From the NCBI RefSeq assembly GCF_009982895.1, contig NZ_WXZL01000042.1, forward strand, positions 1 through 20,215: a DNA stretch of 20,215 bases. Reading direction: 5' to 3'. Source of the DNA: Deinococcus alpinitundrae (GTDB lineage: Bacteria; Deinococcota; Deinococci; Deinococcales; Deinococcaceae). Shown here piece by piece: positions 5,716 through 13,487 of the stretch (positions within the stretch are counted from its first letter, which is position 1; each line of letters starts with the position of its first letter). The notes beneath the pieces are model-generated. The model made no database searches. It was not told where the DNA came from and saw nothing but the letters and a program-made list of their open reading frames with translations. Position numbers and translations under genes: made by a program.

Positions 5716-7758
5716 ATGCGTCCCGTCCTGGCCACGGCCCTGTTGCTCCTGACCGCCCTCCCGGCCCTGGCCGAAGGGAGTGCCGTTCACAGCGGCCCGC
5801 CCGCTTTCCTGGGGCAGCTCACCCTACTGCTGCTGGTCAGTGCTGCCGCTGCGTACCTGTCGTTCCGGGTGGGCCTCGTGCCGATCATCGGCTTCTTGCT
5901 TGCGGGCGTCCTTGCTGGGCCGTCCGCGCTTGGCCTGATCCGCGACCCGCAACTCATCTCGGACGCCAGCGAGATCGGCGTGATGCTGCTTCTCTTCACC
6001 ATCGGGATCGAGTTCAGTCTCGACCGGCTCGCCCGCATCGCACGACTGATTTTCCTGGGCGGCGGCCTGCAGGTGATCCTCACGGTCGCCCTGACGGCCC
6101 TTGTCCTGAATGCCTTCCACGTCACCCTTCCGAACGGTGTGTTCACCGGCTGCCTCATCGCGCTGTCCAGCACCGCCATCGTCCTGAAACTCCTGTCCGC
6201 GCGCGGCGGCAATGGCACGCCCGCCGCGCAGGTCAGTCTCGGCATCCTGATCTTCCAGGACCTCGCGGTGGTCGTGATGGTCCTCCTGATTCCCATGCTG
6301 GCCGGGCAGGGCGGCGGCCTGGGCGGCGTGTTCGTCGCGCTTCTCAAGGCGGGCGGCATCATCGCGCTCGTCCTTATTGCCGCACGTCGCCTCGTGCCGC
6401 CCCTGCTGGAAGCAGTGGCCCGCACCTGCAGTACCGAGATCTTCCTGCTGACCGTCGTCGCCCTGTGCTTCGGCACGGCGTACCTCACGGGGCTCGCGGG
6501 CGTGAGTCTCGCGCTCGGCGCGTTCCTGGCGGGACTGCTCGTCAGCGAGAGCCGGTACGGCACGCAGGCGCTCGGCGAGATCCTGCCGCTGCAGGTGCTG
6601 TTCAGCGCCGCCTTCTTCCTGTCGGTCGGCCTGCAACTCGACCTGGGCTTCCTGGCGACGCACCTGCCGCTCGTGCTGGGCGCGGGCATCCTGATCGTGC
6701 TGCTGAAAGTGAGCGTGACGGGCGTCAGCGTACGCCTGCTGCGCGAATCGCCCGGCACCAGCATCTACGTCGCGCTGCTGCTCGCGCAGGTCGGGGAGTT
6801 CAGCTTCGTGCTCGCCACGACCGGCCAGACGCTCGGCCTGAGCTTCGCGGGCCTCGGTACGTCCGGCACGCAGGTATTCATCGCGGCGACCGTGCTGCTC
6901 ATGGCCTTCACGCCCGTCCTCGCGGGCGCGGGCGCGACCCTCGCCTCACGCAAGGCAGCGGCCCGTCCGACCGCATTGCCGACTGGCACGCCGGACGTCA
7001 GCGACGCGCCCGGCGAGGGCATGGACGTCCGGGGCCGCGTCGTGTTCGCCGGGTACGGTGCGCATGCCCGACTCGCGGCCCGCGCCCTGAGCCGCGCCGG
7101 ACAGACATATGCCGTCGTGACCCGGAATCCGGACGGCGCGTCGGAACTGGAGTTGCGCGGCATGCCGGTCCTCATCGCGGACTACACCCGCGTGAGCGTC
7201 CTGACGGACCTGAATATCGCGGCTGCCCGCGCCCTGGTGGTCGTGGACGACGACGAAGACCTCACGCACCGCGCCGTGAGCGTCACGCGGACCGTTGCAC
7301 CCGACCTGCCGGTGATCGCGTTCGCGCGCACCGTTCCGGAACACCAGGTGCTGCAGGCCCTCAACACCACGCACATCCTCAGCGCCCACAAGGAAGTCGC
7401 GGCGGGGCTCCTCGACCTGCTCACCCCGGACGCCGTGAGCCGCAGGGATCTGCGCCGCCACCTCAGTGACCTGCCGGGCGTCATACTCACGGACGAGCAA
7501 CAGGCACAGTGTGAGCATGCACGCAGCGCCGCCGGCCCCACTATCCCCGAAGCCGACGTGTGCCTGGAATGCCTGGCGACAGGCGATACTTGGGTGCACC
7601 TGCGCGTCTGCATGACCTGCGGCCACGTCGGCTGCTGTGACAGCAGCAAGAACCGCCATGCCACCCGCCACGCCACCACCCAGGCGCACCCCGTCATCCG
7701 CAGCGCCGAACCCGGCGAGACGTGGGCGTACTGCTACGAGCACCGCTGGACGAAATGA
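5716..7758 (+). CDS. Kef-type cation/proton antiporter with RCK domain and UBP-type zinc finger
   Basis: A 680-residue inner-membrane CPA2 antiporter that would exchange K+ or Na+ for H+. Residues 1-19 resemble a signal peptide. About 12 membrane helices run to residue ~415, with family motifs GFLLAGVLAGPSALG, LLLFTIGIEFSL, SSTAIVLKLL and FQDLAVVVMV (Asp182). An RCK/TrkA-N nucleotide-binding domain follows, with a Rossmann motif around Gly446 and Gly448 (VVFAGYGAHARLAARAL) and acidic VVVDDDEDL. The last ~65 residues form a UBP-type zinc finger: C616/C619, C632/C635, C640, and His at 637, 648, 652 and 658, ending EPGETWAYCYEHRW. UBP fingers bind free C-terminal tails of ubiquitin in eukaryotes; in bacteria the role is unknown. 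The gene appears monocistronic and intact between two IS elements. The antiporter class is clear; the transported ion is not. Confidence 0.9.
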   Translation: MRPVLATALLLLTALPALAEGSAVHSGPPAFLGQLTLLLLVSAAAAYLSFRVGLVPIIGFLLAGVLAGPSALGLIRDPQLISDASEIGVMLLLFTIGIEFSLDRLARIARLIFLGGGLQVILTVALTALVLNAFHVTLPNGVFTGCLIALSSTAIVLKLLSARGGNGTPAAQVSLGILIFQDLAVVVMVLLIPMLAGQGGGLGGVFVALLKAGGIIALVLIAARRLVPPLLEAVARTCSTEIFLLTVVALCFGTAYLTGLAGVSLALGAFLAGLLVSESRYGTQALGEILPLQVLFSAAFFLSVGLQLDLGFLATHLPLVLGAGILIVLLKVSVTGVSVRLLRESPGTSIYVALLLAQVGEFSFVLATTGQTLGLSFAGLGTSGTQVFIAATVLLMAFTPVLAGAGATLASRKAAARPTALPTGTPDVSDAPGEGMDVRGRVVFAGYGAHARLAARALSRAGQTYAVVTRNPDGASELELRGMPVLIADYTRVSVLTDLNIAAARALVVVDDDEDLTHRAVSVTRTVAPDLPVIAFARTVPEHQVLQALNTTHILSAHKEVAAGLLDLLTPDAVSRRDLRRHLSDLPGVILTDEQQAQCEHARSAAGPTIPEADVCLECLATGDTWVHLRVCMTCGHVGCCDSSKNRHATRHATTQAHPVIRSAEPGETWAYCYEHRWTK

Positions 7759-7831
7759 CCCGAACGAAGGGGCCGCGCCGCACCGAAACCGTCGCCCTGG
7801 GAATGTCACTGCGGTGCCCTGTATGGCGTCT

Positions 7832-8700
7832 TTACAGAGGCGCTTCAAGCCGGTGGCGATGAGGGCAGCAGAACCAGGGCCTGGCGAGAGGCTGGTGGAC
7901 TGGCTGTCCAAGGATGGGCCTGAGTTTGGTCAATAACAGAACGCAGGCAGCGACGAAATGGAAGCCGATCAAGGTCGAGGAGAGGCGTTCCAGATCACGC
8001 CCCAATCGACGAAAGCGTGACAGCCACGCCAGCGAACGTTCCACCACCCAGCGTTTTGGCAGCAAGACAAATTCCCGTGAAGCGTCCGGACGCTTCACGA
8101 CGATCAACTCAATATTGCTTTTGCGCGCCGCATCCTGCGCTTGTTCACCGGTGTCGCAGTGATCGGCAAAGACCACCTCCAGCATCCACCGGTGAGCTCC
8201 TGGGCGCTGTGACACAGCGCCTCCACCTGCGTCCGGTCCTGTTCATTGGCTGGCGTTGTGGTCAAGGTCAACAGGTGACCGAGGGTATCCACCGCCAGAT
8301 GGACCTTGGTGCCCTTGCGTTTCTTCGCGCCATCAAATCCCGCGCGGTGCCCACGCTCCGGGGTGCTTTGGAGCGTCCGGCGATCGACGATGATCGCCGT
8401 AGGCTCAGCACCATGCTGCTGCTGAACGCGGCTGAGCAGGCGCAAATCGTGTACGGCGTTCTCAACGCACCCTGCTTCGAGCCATCGCTTCGCCTGGCTG
8501 CGGACCACCTCTGCCGGTGGAAGATCATGTGGAAGAAACGCCCATTGCGCCACTGTCCGGCTCATCCACAACAGCGCATTGAGCACCTCCCGCAGCGGAA
8601 ATTTCCGCTGCGGGGCATCCTCTGCGGTTAACGCCAGGTACGGCAGTAAGAAGTGGTACGTCTCGTCATCCACATCACTCGGGTACGCACGGCGATCCAT
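7832..8700 (-). pseudogene. IS5-family transposase with central frameshift
   Basis: The N-terminal part starts at ATG 8700 and carries a DUF4096-type domain ([35 protein letters not shown]), then the first catalytic Asp in [12 protein letters not shown] and the segment [25 protein letters not shown]. The homology then changes frame near 8185-8200. The other frame continues [16 protein letters not shown] (second Asp) and [20 protein letters not shown] (catalytic Glu), running through the left terminal repeat to a stop at 7832. Some IS5 relatives use programmed frameshifting, but no slippery run is visible at the change, so a mutation is more likely. Both halves otherwise look well conserved. 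Confidence 0.8.
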
Positions 8701-8764
8701 TCATCCAGTCTGCCAGCGGCAAAATCACCCAGCACAACTTCGATCCCCTCTCACCCAGCCTCTA
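7886..8764 (-). mobile_element. IS5-family element
   Basis: The ends are proposed from imperfect inverted repeats: GAGAGGCTGGTGGACTGG at 7886-7903 and, on the minus strand, TAGAGGCTGGGTGAGAGG starting at 8764. They share AGAGGCTGG. The length of about 880 bases and a single transposase coding region in two frames fit the small IS5 group (IS427-like). No clear target duplication was seen. It lies just behind the antiporter gene without damaging it. Confidence 0.65.
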
Positions 8765-8983
8765 GGCAAGACCGAATTCAAGTGGGCCTGGTCAGCTGAT
8801 CAGAAGGAGCACAACTCGACTCGGCGAAGACCGTGCCGCTCGTCGACGTTACCGCCGCGTCTGTCTGGGACAAGTAGGTCGCGCCCCTCTTCCCGGACAG
8901 TGTGGAGCTGTTTTCAGGGGTGGTTTCCAGGAAGCTATTACAAAGCGCAATGTAGAACACTCCCCCCTTGTCTCAAGCTGGCT

Positions 8984-9691
8984 TCATTCCTCCTGCTCAC
9001 GTCCCACAGCGGACTGGAGACGAAGATCTAGATTCTGCTCGAACTGCTGCTGACCTGCGGTCGTCAGGTGCAGCTCACGGTGTTGACCCACAACGAGCCA
9101 GCGCCTTTCCAAAAACTGATTCAATAGAGCTGCGCCCACTGCGCCCGCAAGGTGCGGACGTCGCTCACTCCAGTCCAGGCAAGGCCGTACCAGCGGCCTC
9201 CGTTTCCCTCTGATAGTCTGAATATCAATGCCCAGCGAAGCCATCCACCTTTCACCTGTGGACGCCAACGTCAGACCACCTTCATGCTCCATCACCCACT
9301 GCTTTTGCCGCAGTGCATCCAGGAGGAGGACACCCAACTCCCCGGCCAGATGGTCGTAACAACGTCTGGCAAAACGCAGCCTGGCTGGTGTCCTGGACAC
9401 GGGTAGCCTGATTTTCTGCTGTTCAAAAGCGATCAGCGCTTCAAGAAGCTGCGCGACATCACGGTTCGCCAGCCGAAAATAACGGTGTCGTCCCTGCGGT
9501 TCAACCTGTACCAACCCTGCAGCAAGCAGCCGAGTCAAATGGTTGCTGGCCGTCTGGGGAGAAACGTCTGCCTCCCTCGCCAACTCGCCTGCCGTAAAGG
9601 ACTGACCACTCAGGAGCTGCGTCAGCATCTGGGCGCGTGTTGGATCGGCGAGCAATGCCGCTGTGCCGCTGATGTCTGGGAAGAGAACCAT
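8984..9691 (-). CDS. ArsR-family winged-helix transcriptional regulator
   Basis: A 235-residue regulator. Residues ~10-75 form an ArsR-type winged helix: DPTRAQMLTQLL, then the helix-turn-helix FTAGELAREADVSPQTASNHLTRLLAAGLV (33-61) and the wing QGRHRYFRL. The long C-terminal part has the pair RRCYDHLAGELGV (~109-121) and CLDWSERRPHLAGAVG, conserved in a subgroup of long ArsR proteins. No metal-binding Cys cluster is seen at the DNA-recognition helix, so a metal signal is not indicated. The ATG at 9691 follows a TAGGCT -10-like box by six bases, so translation is probably leaderless. It is divergent from the P450 gene across 83 bases containing a palindrome, so it most likely controls that operon and itself. 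Confidence 0.88.
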   Translation of the reverse strand: MVLFPDISGTAALLADPTRAQMLTQLLSGQSFTAGELAREADVSPQTASNHLTRLLAAGLVQVEPQGRHRYFRLANRDVAQLLEALIAFEQQKIRLPVSRTPARLRFARRCYDHLAGELGVLLLDALRQKQWVMEHEGGLTLASTGERWMASLGIDIQTIRGKRRPLVRPCLDWSERRPHLAGAVGAALLNQFLERRWLVVGQHRELHLTTAGQQQFEQNLDLRLQSAVGREQEE

Positions 9692-9697
9692 GCCACC

Positions 9698-9703
9698 AGC
9701 CTA
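9698..9703 (-). promoter_or_regulatory. Candidate -10 box of the ArsR-type gene
   Basis: TAGGCT on the minus strand, six bases before the start codon at 9691. It mirrors the TAGGGT box at the same distance from the P450 start. A clear -35 box is missing; the -35 zone falls on or next to the palindrome at 9725-9740. Confidence 0.4.
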
Positions 9704-9724
9704 CGCACGCTCACCGCCTAACTG

Positions 9725-9740
9725 TTCAGGTGATCCTGAA
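9725..9740. promoter_or_regulatory. Palindromic operator candidate between regulator and P450 gene
   Basis: TTCAGG-TGAT-CCTGAA is a perfect 6+4+6 inverted repeat, roughly midway between the two divergent start codons. ArsR-type dimers bind palindromes of this kind. Binding here would overlap the -35 zones of both promoters and repress both genes. The assignment to this regulator is inferred from position. Confidence 0.55.
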
Positions 9741-9762
9741 ACATTGTTCCTCTGCTCCTCTC

Positions 9763-9768
9763 TAGGGT
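9763..9768 (+). promoter_or_regulatory. Candidate -10 box of the P450 gene
   Basis: TAGGGT lies six bases before the ATG at 9775, implying a leaderless or nearly leaderless message. No Shine-Dalgarno sequence is present before this start. Confidence 0.4.
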
Positions 9769-9774
9769 GCAGAC

Positions 9775-10809
9775 ATGACACAAATGCCCAATCCACTCCA
9801 GGCCGTTACCCACCCTGACGCTGAAGCTCTTTACGAGCAATTGCTGTGTCAGCCTTTCCACTATTCCCCGCTTGCGAAGTGCTGGGTGGCGACTTCCTCT
9901 GAGGAAGTCGTTACGGTGCTGGATGACCCTCGCTGCCGGGTGCGTCCAGTTCACCAACCCGTCCCGCCCTTTCTGTCTGGTTCGGTCGCTGGAGAAATTT
10001 TCGCCCTGCTCGCTCGGATGACCGAGGGTGAGGGACACCTGCAGATCAAGGCAAGCCTCATTCAATCGCTGGAACATTTCTCAGAACACGAAATCAGGAT
10101 CCAGGTGGCGACGGTCGCAACCGCCCTCCAGGCTGAATCTCCACTTGAATTCGCGTATCAGATGCCCGTCCTCAGCATGGGGAAATTGCTGGGTGTCCCG
10201 GCGGTAGAGCTGGATCAACTGGCGATCCTGGTCAAGGCATTCACCGCGTGCATCACGCCAGGAAGTCCCAGCCATGAAGTTCAGGAGGGCATCCATGCCG
10301 CGCCTTCGCTCTGGCGCTTTATGGAAGAGCGGCTGGACTCAACGTTTGTGTCGTCACTTCCCCAGAAGACCCGCGTGGCGAATGCCATTGGCCTGCTGTG
10401 GCAAGGCTACGACTCCACCGCCAGCCTGATTCTGCACGGCATGCTTGCCTTGGAGCATCGTCTACTTCCGGTGGATTGGAATGCGTTCCTGACTGAACTG
10501 ATCCGTGTGGCAGCTCCCATTCAAAATACCCGCAGGTTCATGGGAGAAGCGGGTGTTCTCTTGGAGCAGAATGTCGAGGCGGGGGATACGGTGCTGCTGC
10601 TGCTCGCCGCAGCGAACCGCACGGCGACGGGTGCTGGATTGAGTTTTGGTCACGGCGTCCACCGCTGTCCAGGGCAACGGTTGGCGACCTTGATTGCCGA
10701 AATTGCCCTGGCCTGCTGGCACGGGTCCAGAACACCCGCCCCGCTCTTTCACAGCGGCTTCAAACCTTCGCTCAATGCCCGTATTCCCCTGTTGGAGGCG
10801 CTTCAATGA
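9775..10809 (+). CDS. Cytochrome P450, short form
   Basis: A 344-residue soluble haem monooxygenase. The haem-binding loop is FGHGVHRCPG with Cys298 as the iron ligand. The K-helix ExxR is E241-LI-R244, followed by NTRRF. The I-helix oxygen-activating motif is QGYDSTAS (210-217), close to the usual [AG]GxD[ST]T. The protein is about 50-60 residues shorter than typical bacterial P450s (~400), the shortfall being mostly N-terminal and between helices. There is no ferredoxin or reductase gene nearby, so electrons must come from elsewhere. Its stop overlaps the next start (ATGA at 10806-10809), so it is translationally coupled to the ABM gene. The substrate cannot be predicted. Confidence 0.9.
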   Translation: MTQMPNPLQAVTHPDAEALYEQLLCQPFHYSPLAKCWVATSSEEVVTVLDDPRCRVRPVHQPVPPFLSGSVAGEIFALLARMTEGEGHLQIKASLIQSLEHFSEHEIRIQVATVATALQAESPLEFAYQMPVLSMGKLLGVPAVELDQLAILVKAFTACITPGSPSHEVQEGIHAAPSLWRFMEERLDSTFVSSLPQKTRVANAIGLLWQGYDSTASLILHGMLALEHRLLPVDWNAFLTELIRVAAPIQNTRRFMGEAGVLLEQNVEAGDTVLLLLAAANRTATGAGLSFGHGVHRCPGQRLATLIAEIALACWHGSRTPAPLFHSGFKPSLNARIPLLEALQ

Positions 10810-11153
10810 TTGCCGTAATTTTTGAAGTCTGGCCCGCCGAAGGGCAGCGGGACACCTACCTTGACCTCGCGGCGAAGCTCAAGACTGATCTGCTCACGAT
10901 GAAAGGCTTCATTTCTATCGAACGTTTTGCGAGCCTCGCAGATTCTACGAAGCTCCTGAGCTTGTCGTTTTGGGAGGATGAAGAAGCAGTTCAGAGGTGG
11001 CGCAATCTTGAAGCACACCGTGAAACCCAAGCATTGGGACGGCAGTTTGTCTTTAGAGATTACCGCTTGCGGGTTGCTGGGGTTTCCCGTGACTACGGGA
11101 TGAACCAGCGGGCGCAAGCGCCTGCTGACAGTCGCACCCAGCATGATCGTTAG
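10806..11153 (+). CDS. Antibiotic biosynthesis monooxygenase (ABM) family protein
   Basis: A 115-residue protein of the dimeric alpha+beta barrel ABM fold. It begins with a strand typical of the family (MIAVIFEVWPAEGQRD), then FISIERFASLADSTKLLSLSFWEDEEAVQRWRN and a His in EAHRETQ. The C-terminal YRLRVAGVSRDYGMNQRAQAPADSR is common in full-length relatives, so the end is genuine. Members act as cofactor-free monooxygenases, haem-degrading enzymes or small-molecule binders. Overlap with the P450 gene by ATGA suggests the two work on the same compound, or that this one handles the P450 product. The specific activity is unknown. Confidence 0.85.
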   Translation: MIAVIFEVWPAEGQRDTYLDLAAKLKTDLLTMKGFISIERFASLADSTKLLSLSFWEDEEAVQRWRNLEAHRETQALGRQFVFRDYRLRVAGVSRDYGMNQRAQAPADSRTQHDR

Positions 11154-11178
11154 GTGGAAACGATCGTGCATGACATCT
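11143..11178 (+). terminator. Possible terminator after the P450-ABM operon
   Basis: GATCGTT (11145-11151), a seven-base loop, then AACGATC (11159-11165), extendable by two pairs including one G-T. It overlaps the ABM stop codon. A short T run (CTTTT) follows about ten bases later, which is farther than ideal. Confidence 0.35.
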
Positions 11179-11184
11179 TTTAAC

Positions 11185-11423
11185 GGTTGTGTTGCCTTAA
11201 TTGGGCTGGGGTAGGCTGACTCACCGTGACCGAGCAAAAAACTTACCGCCACCGTTTTCCAATGACCATCATCCAGCACGCTGTGTGGCTGTACCATCGT
11301 TTCCCGCTCAGCTACAGAGATGTTCAAGAATTGCTTCACCAGCGCGGCATTGAGGTCAGTCACGAGACCCTCCGCGAGTGGTGCATCAAATTCGGACCTC
11401 TGTTCGCGGAAGACTTGCGCCAC
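11185..11423 (+). mobile_element. IS6-family element, 5' fragment
   Basis: This begins with a terminal repeat GGTTGTGTTGCCTTAATTGG at 11185 and carries a TAGGCT -10-like box (11212-11217) and the first 66 codons of the transposase. The homology stops at about 11423, where the neighbouring sequence is instead the interrupted CheB-CheR gene on the other strand. The 3' three-quarters of the element are missing. Confidence 0.75.
11226..11423 (+). pseudogene. IS6-family transposase, N-terminal fragment
   Basis: It starts at a GTG at 11226 and reads HRFPMTIIQHAVWLYHRFPLS, then YRDVQELLHQRGIEVSHETLREWCIKFGPLFAEDLRH, the N-terminal helix-turn-helix part of IS6/IS240-type transposases. Family homology ends at LRH; the frame stays open to 11888 only because it runs antisense through the CheB-CheR remnant. 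The entire DDE domain is missing. It is better preserved than the IS6 relic at 3626-4283. Confidence 0.8.
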
Positions 11424-12338
11424 CTCCACATCCCGGAAGAAACTGGTGACGTTGATGGTGAAGTCCTGGAACAGCGCCTCGATCTCGTCGGGGACCTCCT
11501 CCAGCAATCTGAGGTACTGGGACACGTCCCGCAAGCGCCAGCCCAGCATGCGGCGTTCGATCCGGCGAATCAGGGTCGGGCGCTTGTAGCGGCTGAAATC
11601 GTGGCCCATGCGCTGCTGCACCAACCGCAGGATCGTCTGGAGCGGCGCACTTGCCGGGTCACTGTCGTTCAACAGCGCCCCAGCGTTCAGACTCAAGGGT
11701 TGCTGGGTCAGACTCAGCAACCGCGCCGCAAGGTCGTCGGGCGGCAACACGGCATCGGCAAGGTGGGTAGCGGCGGCGCTGCTGGGCATCGAGATGTATT
11801 CAGCCGTGTCCGGGTCCTGCACCAGAACCTGCCCGCCCCATCGTTTGATGGCCTGGATGCCCCGCGTTCCGTCCGTGCCCATACCTGAGAGCACGATGCC
11901 CACCGTGTGCTCCCGCTGATCAGCGGCCAGCGCAACAAAAAAAGCGTCAATCACATTGCCTTTGACGTCCGCCAGGTCACCAAGTTGCAGGACACCGTTC
12001 AGGATGGACAGACTGAACCCAGGAGGAATGATGTAGACCCGGTCGGCCTGAAGGACCATACCGTCCTTGATCTCAACCACCTGCAGGCTGGTGCAGCGCC
12101 TCAGAATGTCCGGCATCAGTCCTCGGTGTCCAGGATCGAGGTGCGGCACCACCACGAACGCCAGACCTGTGATGGGTGGCAGCCCCAGGAAGAAGCGCTC
12201 AAAGCCGTCGAGCGCGCCCGCCGAGCCCCCGATGCCCACCACCGCCAGAGGAGCCGTTGGGTGAATGGCAGTGTCGCCTGGCAGGCGCTCGAGGCCGACT
12301 GACGGCGTTTCTGGGTGAACGTGCTCGTCGGGCATCAT
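11424..12338 (-). pseudogene. CheB-CheR hybrid, truncated in the CheR domain
   Basis: This is the 5' part of a large chemotaxis-type regulator. Counted from ATG 12338, residues ~30-215 form a CheB methylesterase domain with Ser39 (GIGGSAGA), His66 (VVPHLDPGH) and Asp156 (SGMGTDGTRG). A CheR N-terminal domain follows (GHDFSRYKRPTLIRRIERRM, then INVTSFFRD at ~295-303). Homology ends at the IS6 junction near residue 305, so the SAM-binding part of CheR and the usual PAS/kinase region are lost. The chosen ATG has GGAG five bases upstream; a start at 12386 is also open. The frame does not stop at the junction but runs antisense through the IS6 fragment and the ABM gene to 10803. Confidence 0.85.
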
Positions 12339-12386
12339 AGGGCTCCAGGGAAGGGGAAGCGTCTGCTGACGGGGCTGGCTCCGCAT

Positions 12387-12896
12387 TTGTCGTCGTGGAG
12401 GTGAGGGAGCTGGAGCTCGGCGAAGTCAATAAGGAGCAGTGGAGGGAAAGGGACGTTGTTGTGATCGGCCACCGCCCTTCCGCTCATTCAAGATACGGTG
12501 TGCGCTCTCTGCACACTGGTCTACATCTCTAAAGCAGACCAGTCTTTCCCCAGACGTACGGGCACCGTAGACCTTCTGGCATGGCTTGAGGATTAGTCCT
12601 ACAACCGCAGTTGGGTAGCGGTAGGCTGAGGAATGCTACGTTCCAGCGCCAATCCACGACCCAAACGATGGTAGATGGACCTGCGTACGCTTCATCAACG
12701 ATTCTGGCAAGTTAACCAGACGTCATGTGAAACATGAGTGCAGACCCTTCTCACACTCAAAGTCAAGTAGAGGCAATTCACCTTCAGCTACCTTGATTAT
12801 TACGTCAGAAAACGCATCCCTTACCGTGTATTCGCCATGTACTTATAAAAATAAAGTGATATGAGTCACGAGACACTTAACCTGCCAGAACCGTGA
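12387..12896. other. Intergenic stretch, no gene recognised
   Basis: No convincing coding frame, RNA gene or repeat family was found. It contains a small palindrome CATGT-GAA-ACATG (12724-12736) and an AT-rich part around 12790-12875. It separates the CheB-CheR remnant from the ATPase/DUF4097-like remnant and may contain a promoter reading in either direction, but none was convincing. Confidence 0.4.
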
Positions 12897-12981
12897 GGAT
12901 GCAGGCGGCCCCGGTGGTCCGGAGACTGGTGTCCACGACCCTGATGCTGACATCTTCGTGGCACTGGTCAACCGCTCCTTC
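12897..12981 (+). pseudogene. P-type ATPase C-terminal membrane fragment
   Basis: A scrap of a cation P-type ATPase. One frame reads APVVRRLVSTTLML; a shift of frame then gives DIFVALVNRSF. Together they match the transmembrane segment before the conserved NRSF motif of such ATPases. The same NRSF segment occurs in the second ATPase pseudogene (near 15313-15330, LVNRSFTLPV). The fragment ends abruptly and joins DUF4097-like sequence. The match is short, so the call rests partly on the parallel with the second copy. Confidence 0.5.
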
Positions 12982-13241
12982 CCCTGCCTTTGGTTGTGCT
13001 GAAGGTCGCGAACGGCGTGGACGAGTCTAACCCGACCTGACCGACCTGAACGTCATGAACCTGAACTTCAAGGCCGGTGTGGGCCAGGCCACGGTGCGGC
13101 CTTTCTGCAAAGGGCGTCGTCACCGCTGTCGTAGGAAGCAGCGTTGGCTCGGCGACCATTGCCACTCCTACCGGGATCAAGGTGCGCGCCCGGATCAGCA
13201 GGGGCGTGGGGCAGATTACCGTCGAGCAGGTTGGAGGGTGA
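12982..13241 (+). pseudogene. DUF4097/LiaF-like protein, decayed C-terminal copy
   Basis: Three frames together read PLVVLKVANGVDES, LTDLNVMNLNFKAGVGQATVR, and GVVTAVVGSSVGSATIATPTGIKVRARIS…GQITVEQVGG-stop. This parallels the C-terminal part of the gene at 15754-16688 (PLVLKVTTGVGDS, LADLKVTDLRFEGGVGRATVR, GMKARVRVS, VTVEQLGR-stop), minus a segment near the end. Frameshifts lie around 13026-13030 and 13100-13106. It is a non-functional paralog of that gene. Confidence 0.7.
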
Positions 13242-13475
13242 GGTGCAGGCGAAGTTTGGTCGTAACGCTTTGGAAACAGGGGAAGGTCAGGCTTCGGGGT
13301 AGAGGCAAGCACCGTCTGAGCTTAAGGCAACGCGTCAGTGCCGCGCCCTGACGGTTCAGGTTCTGACTGGCGCGCCAGCCGAGCGTCTGAGGTGCAGTTC
13401 AGTGGCCTGGCGGGGATGCCGCGCGCCTGATCCACCGACCACGCTTGACCCACACCGCTCGATTCACCTCTGTCC

Positions 13476-13481
13476 AAGGAG
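13476..13481 (+). promoter_or_regulatory. Ribosome-binding site deciding a GTG start
   Basis: AAGGAG stands six bases before the GTG at 13488. This supports the GTG as the start of the universal stress protein gene, since the next ATG lies well inside the domain. Confidence 0.7.
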
Positions 13482-13487
13482 ACCCCC

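Noticed and set aside
5787..6764. Long minus-strand frame of 325 codons opposite the antiporter gene.
   Set aside because: Arg/Ser/Pro-rich text typical of antisense frames in high-GC DNA, fully covered by a well-supported gene.
6946..7911. Long minus-strand frame of 321 codons opposite the antiporter C-terminus.
   Set aside because: Shadow of the codon bias of the antiporter gene; no domain recognisable.
11424..11888. Continuation of the plus-strand IS6 frame beyond 11423.
   Set aside because: It is the antisense of the CheB-CheR remnant; homology to IS6 transposase stops at the junction.
12724..12736. Small palindrome CATGT-GAA-ACATG as an operator.
   Set aside because: Too short and not next to any gene start; expected by chance in a stretch of this length.
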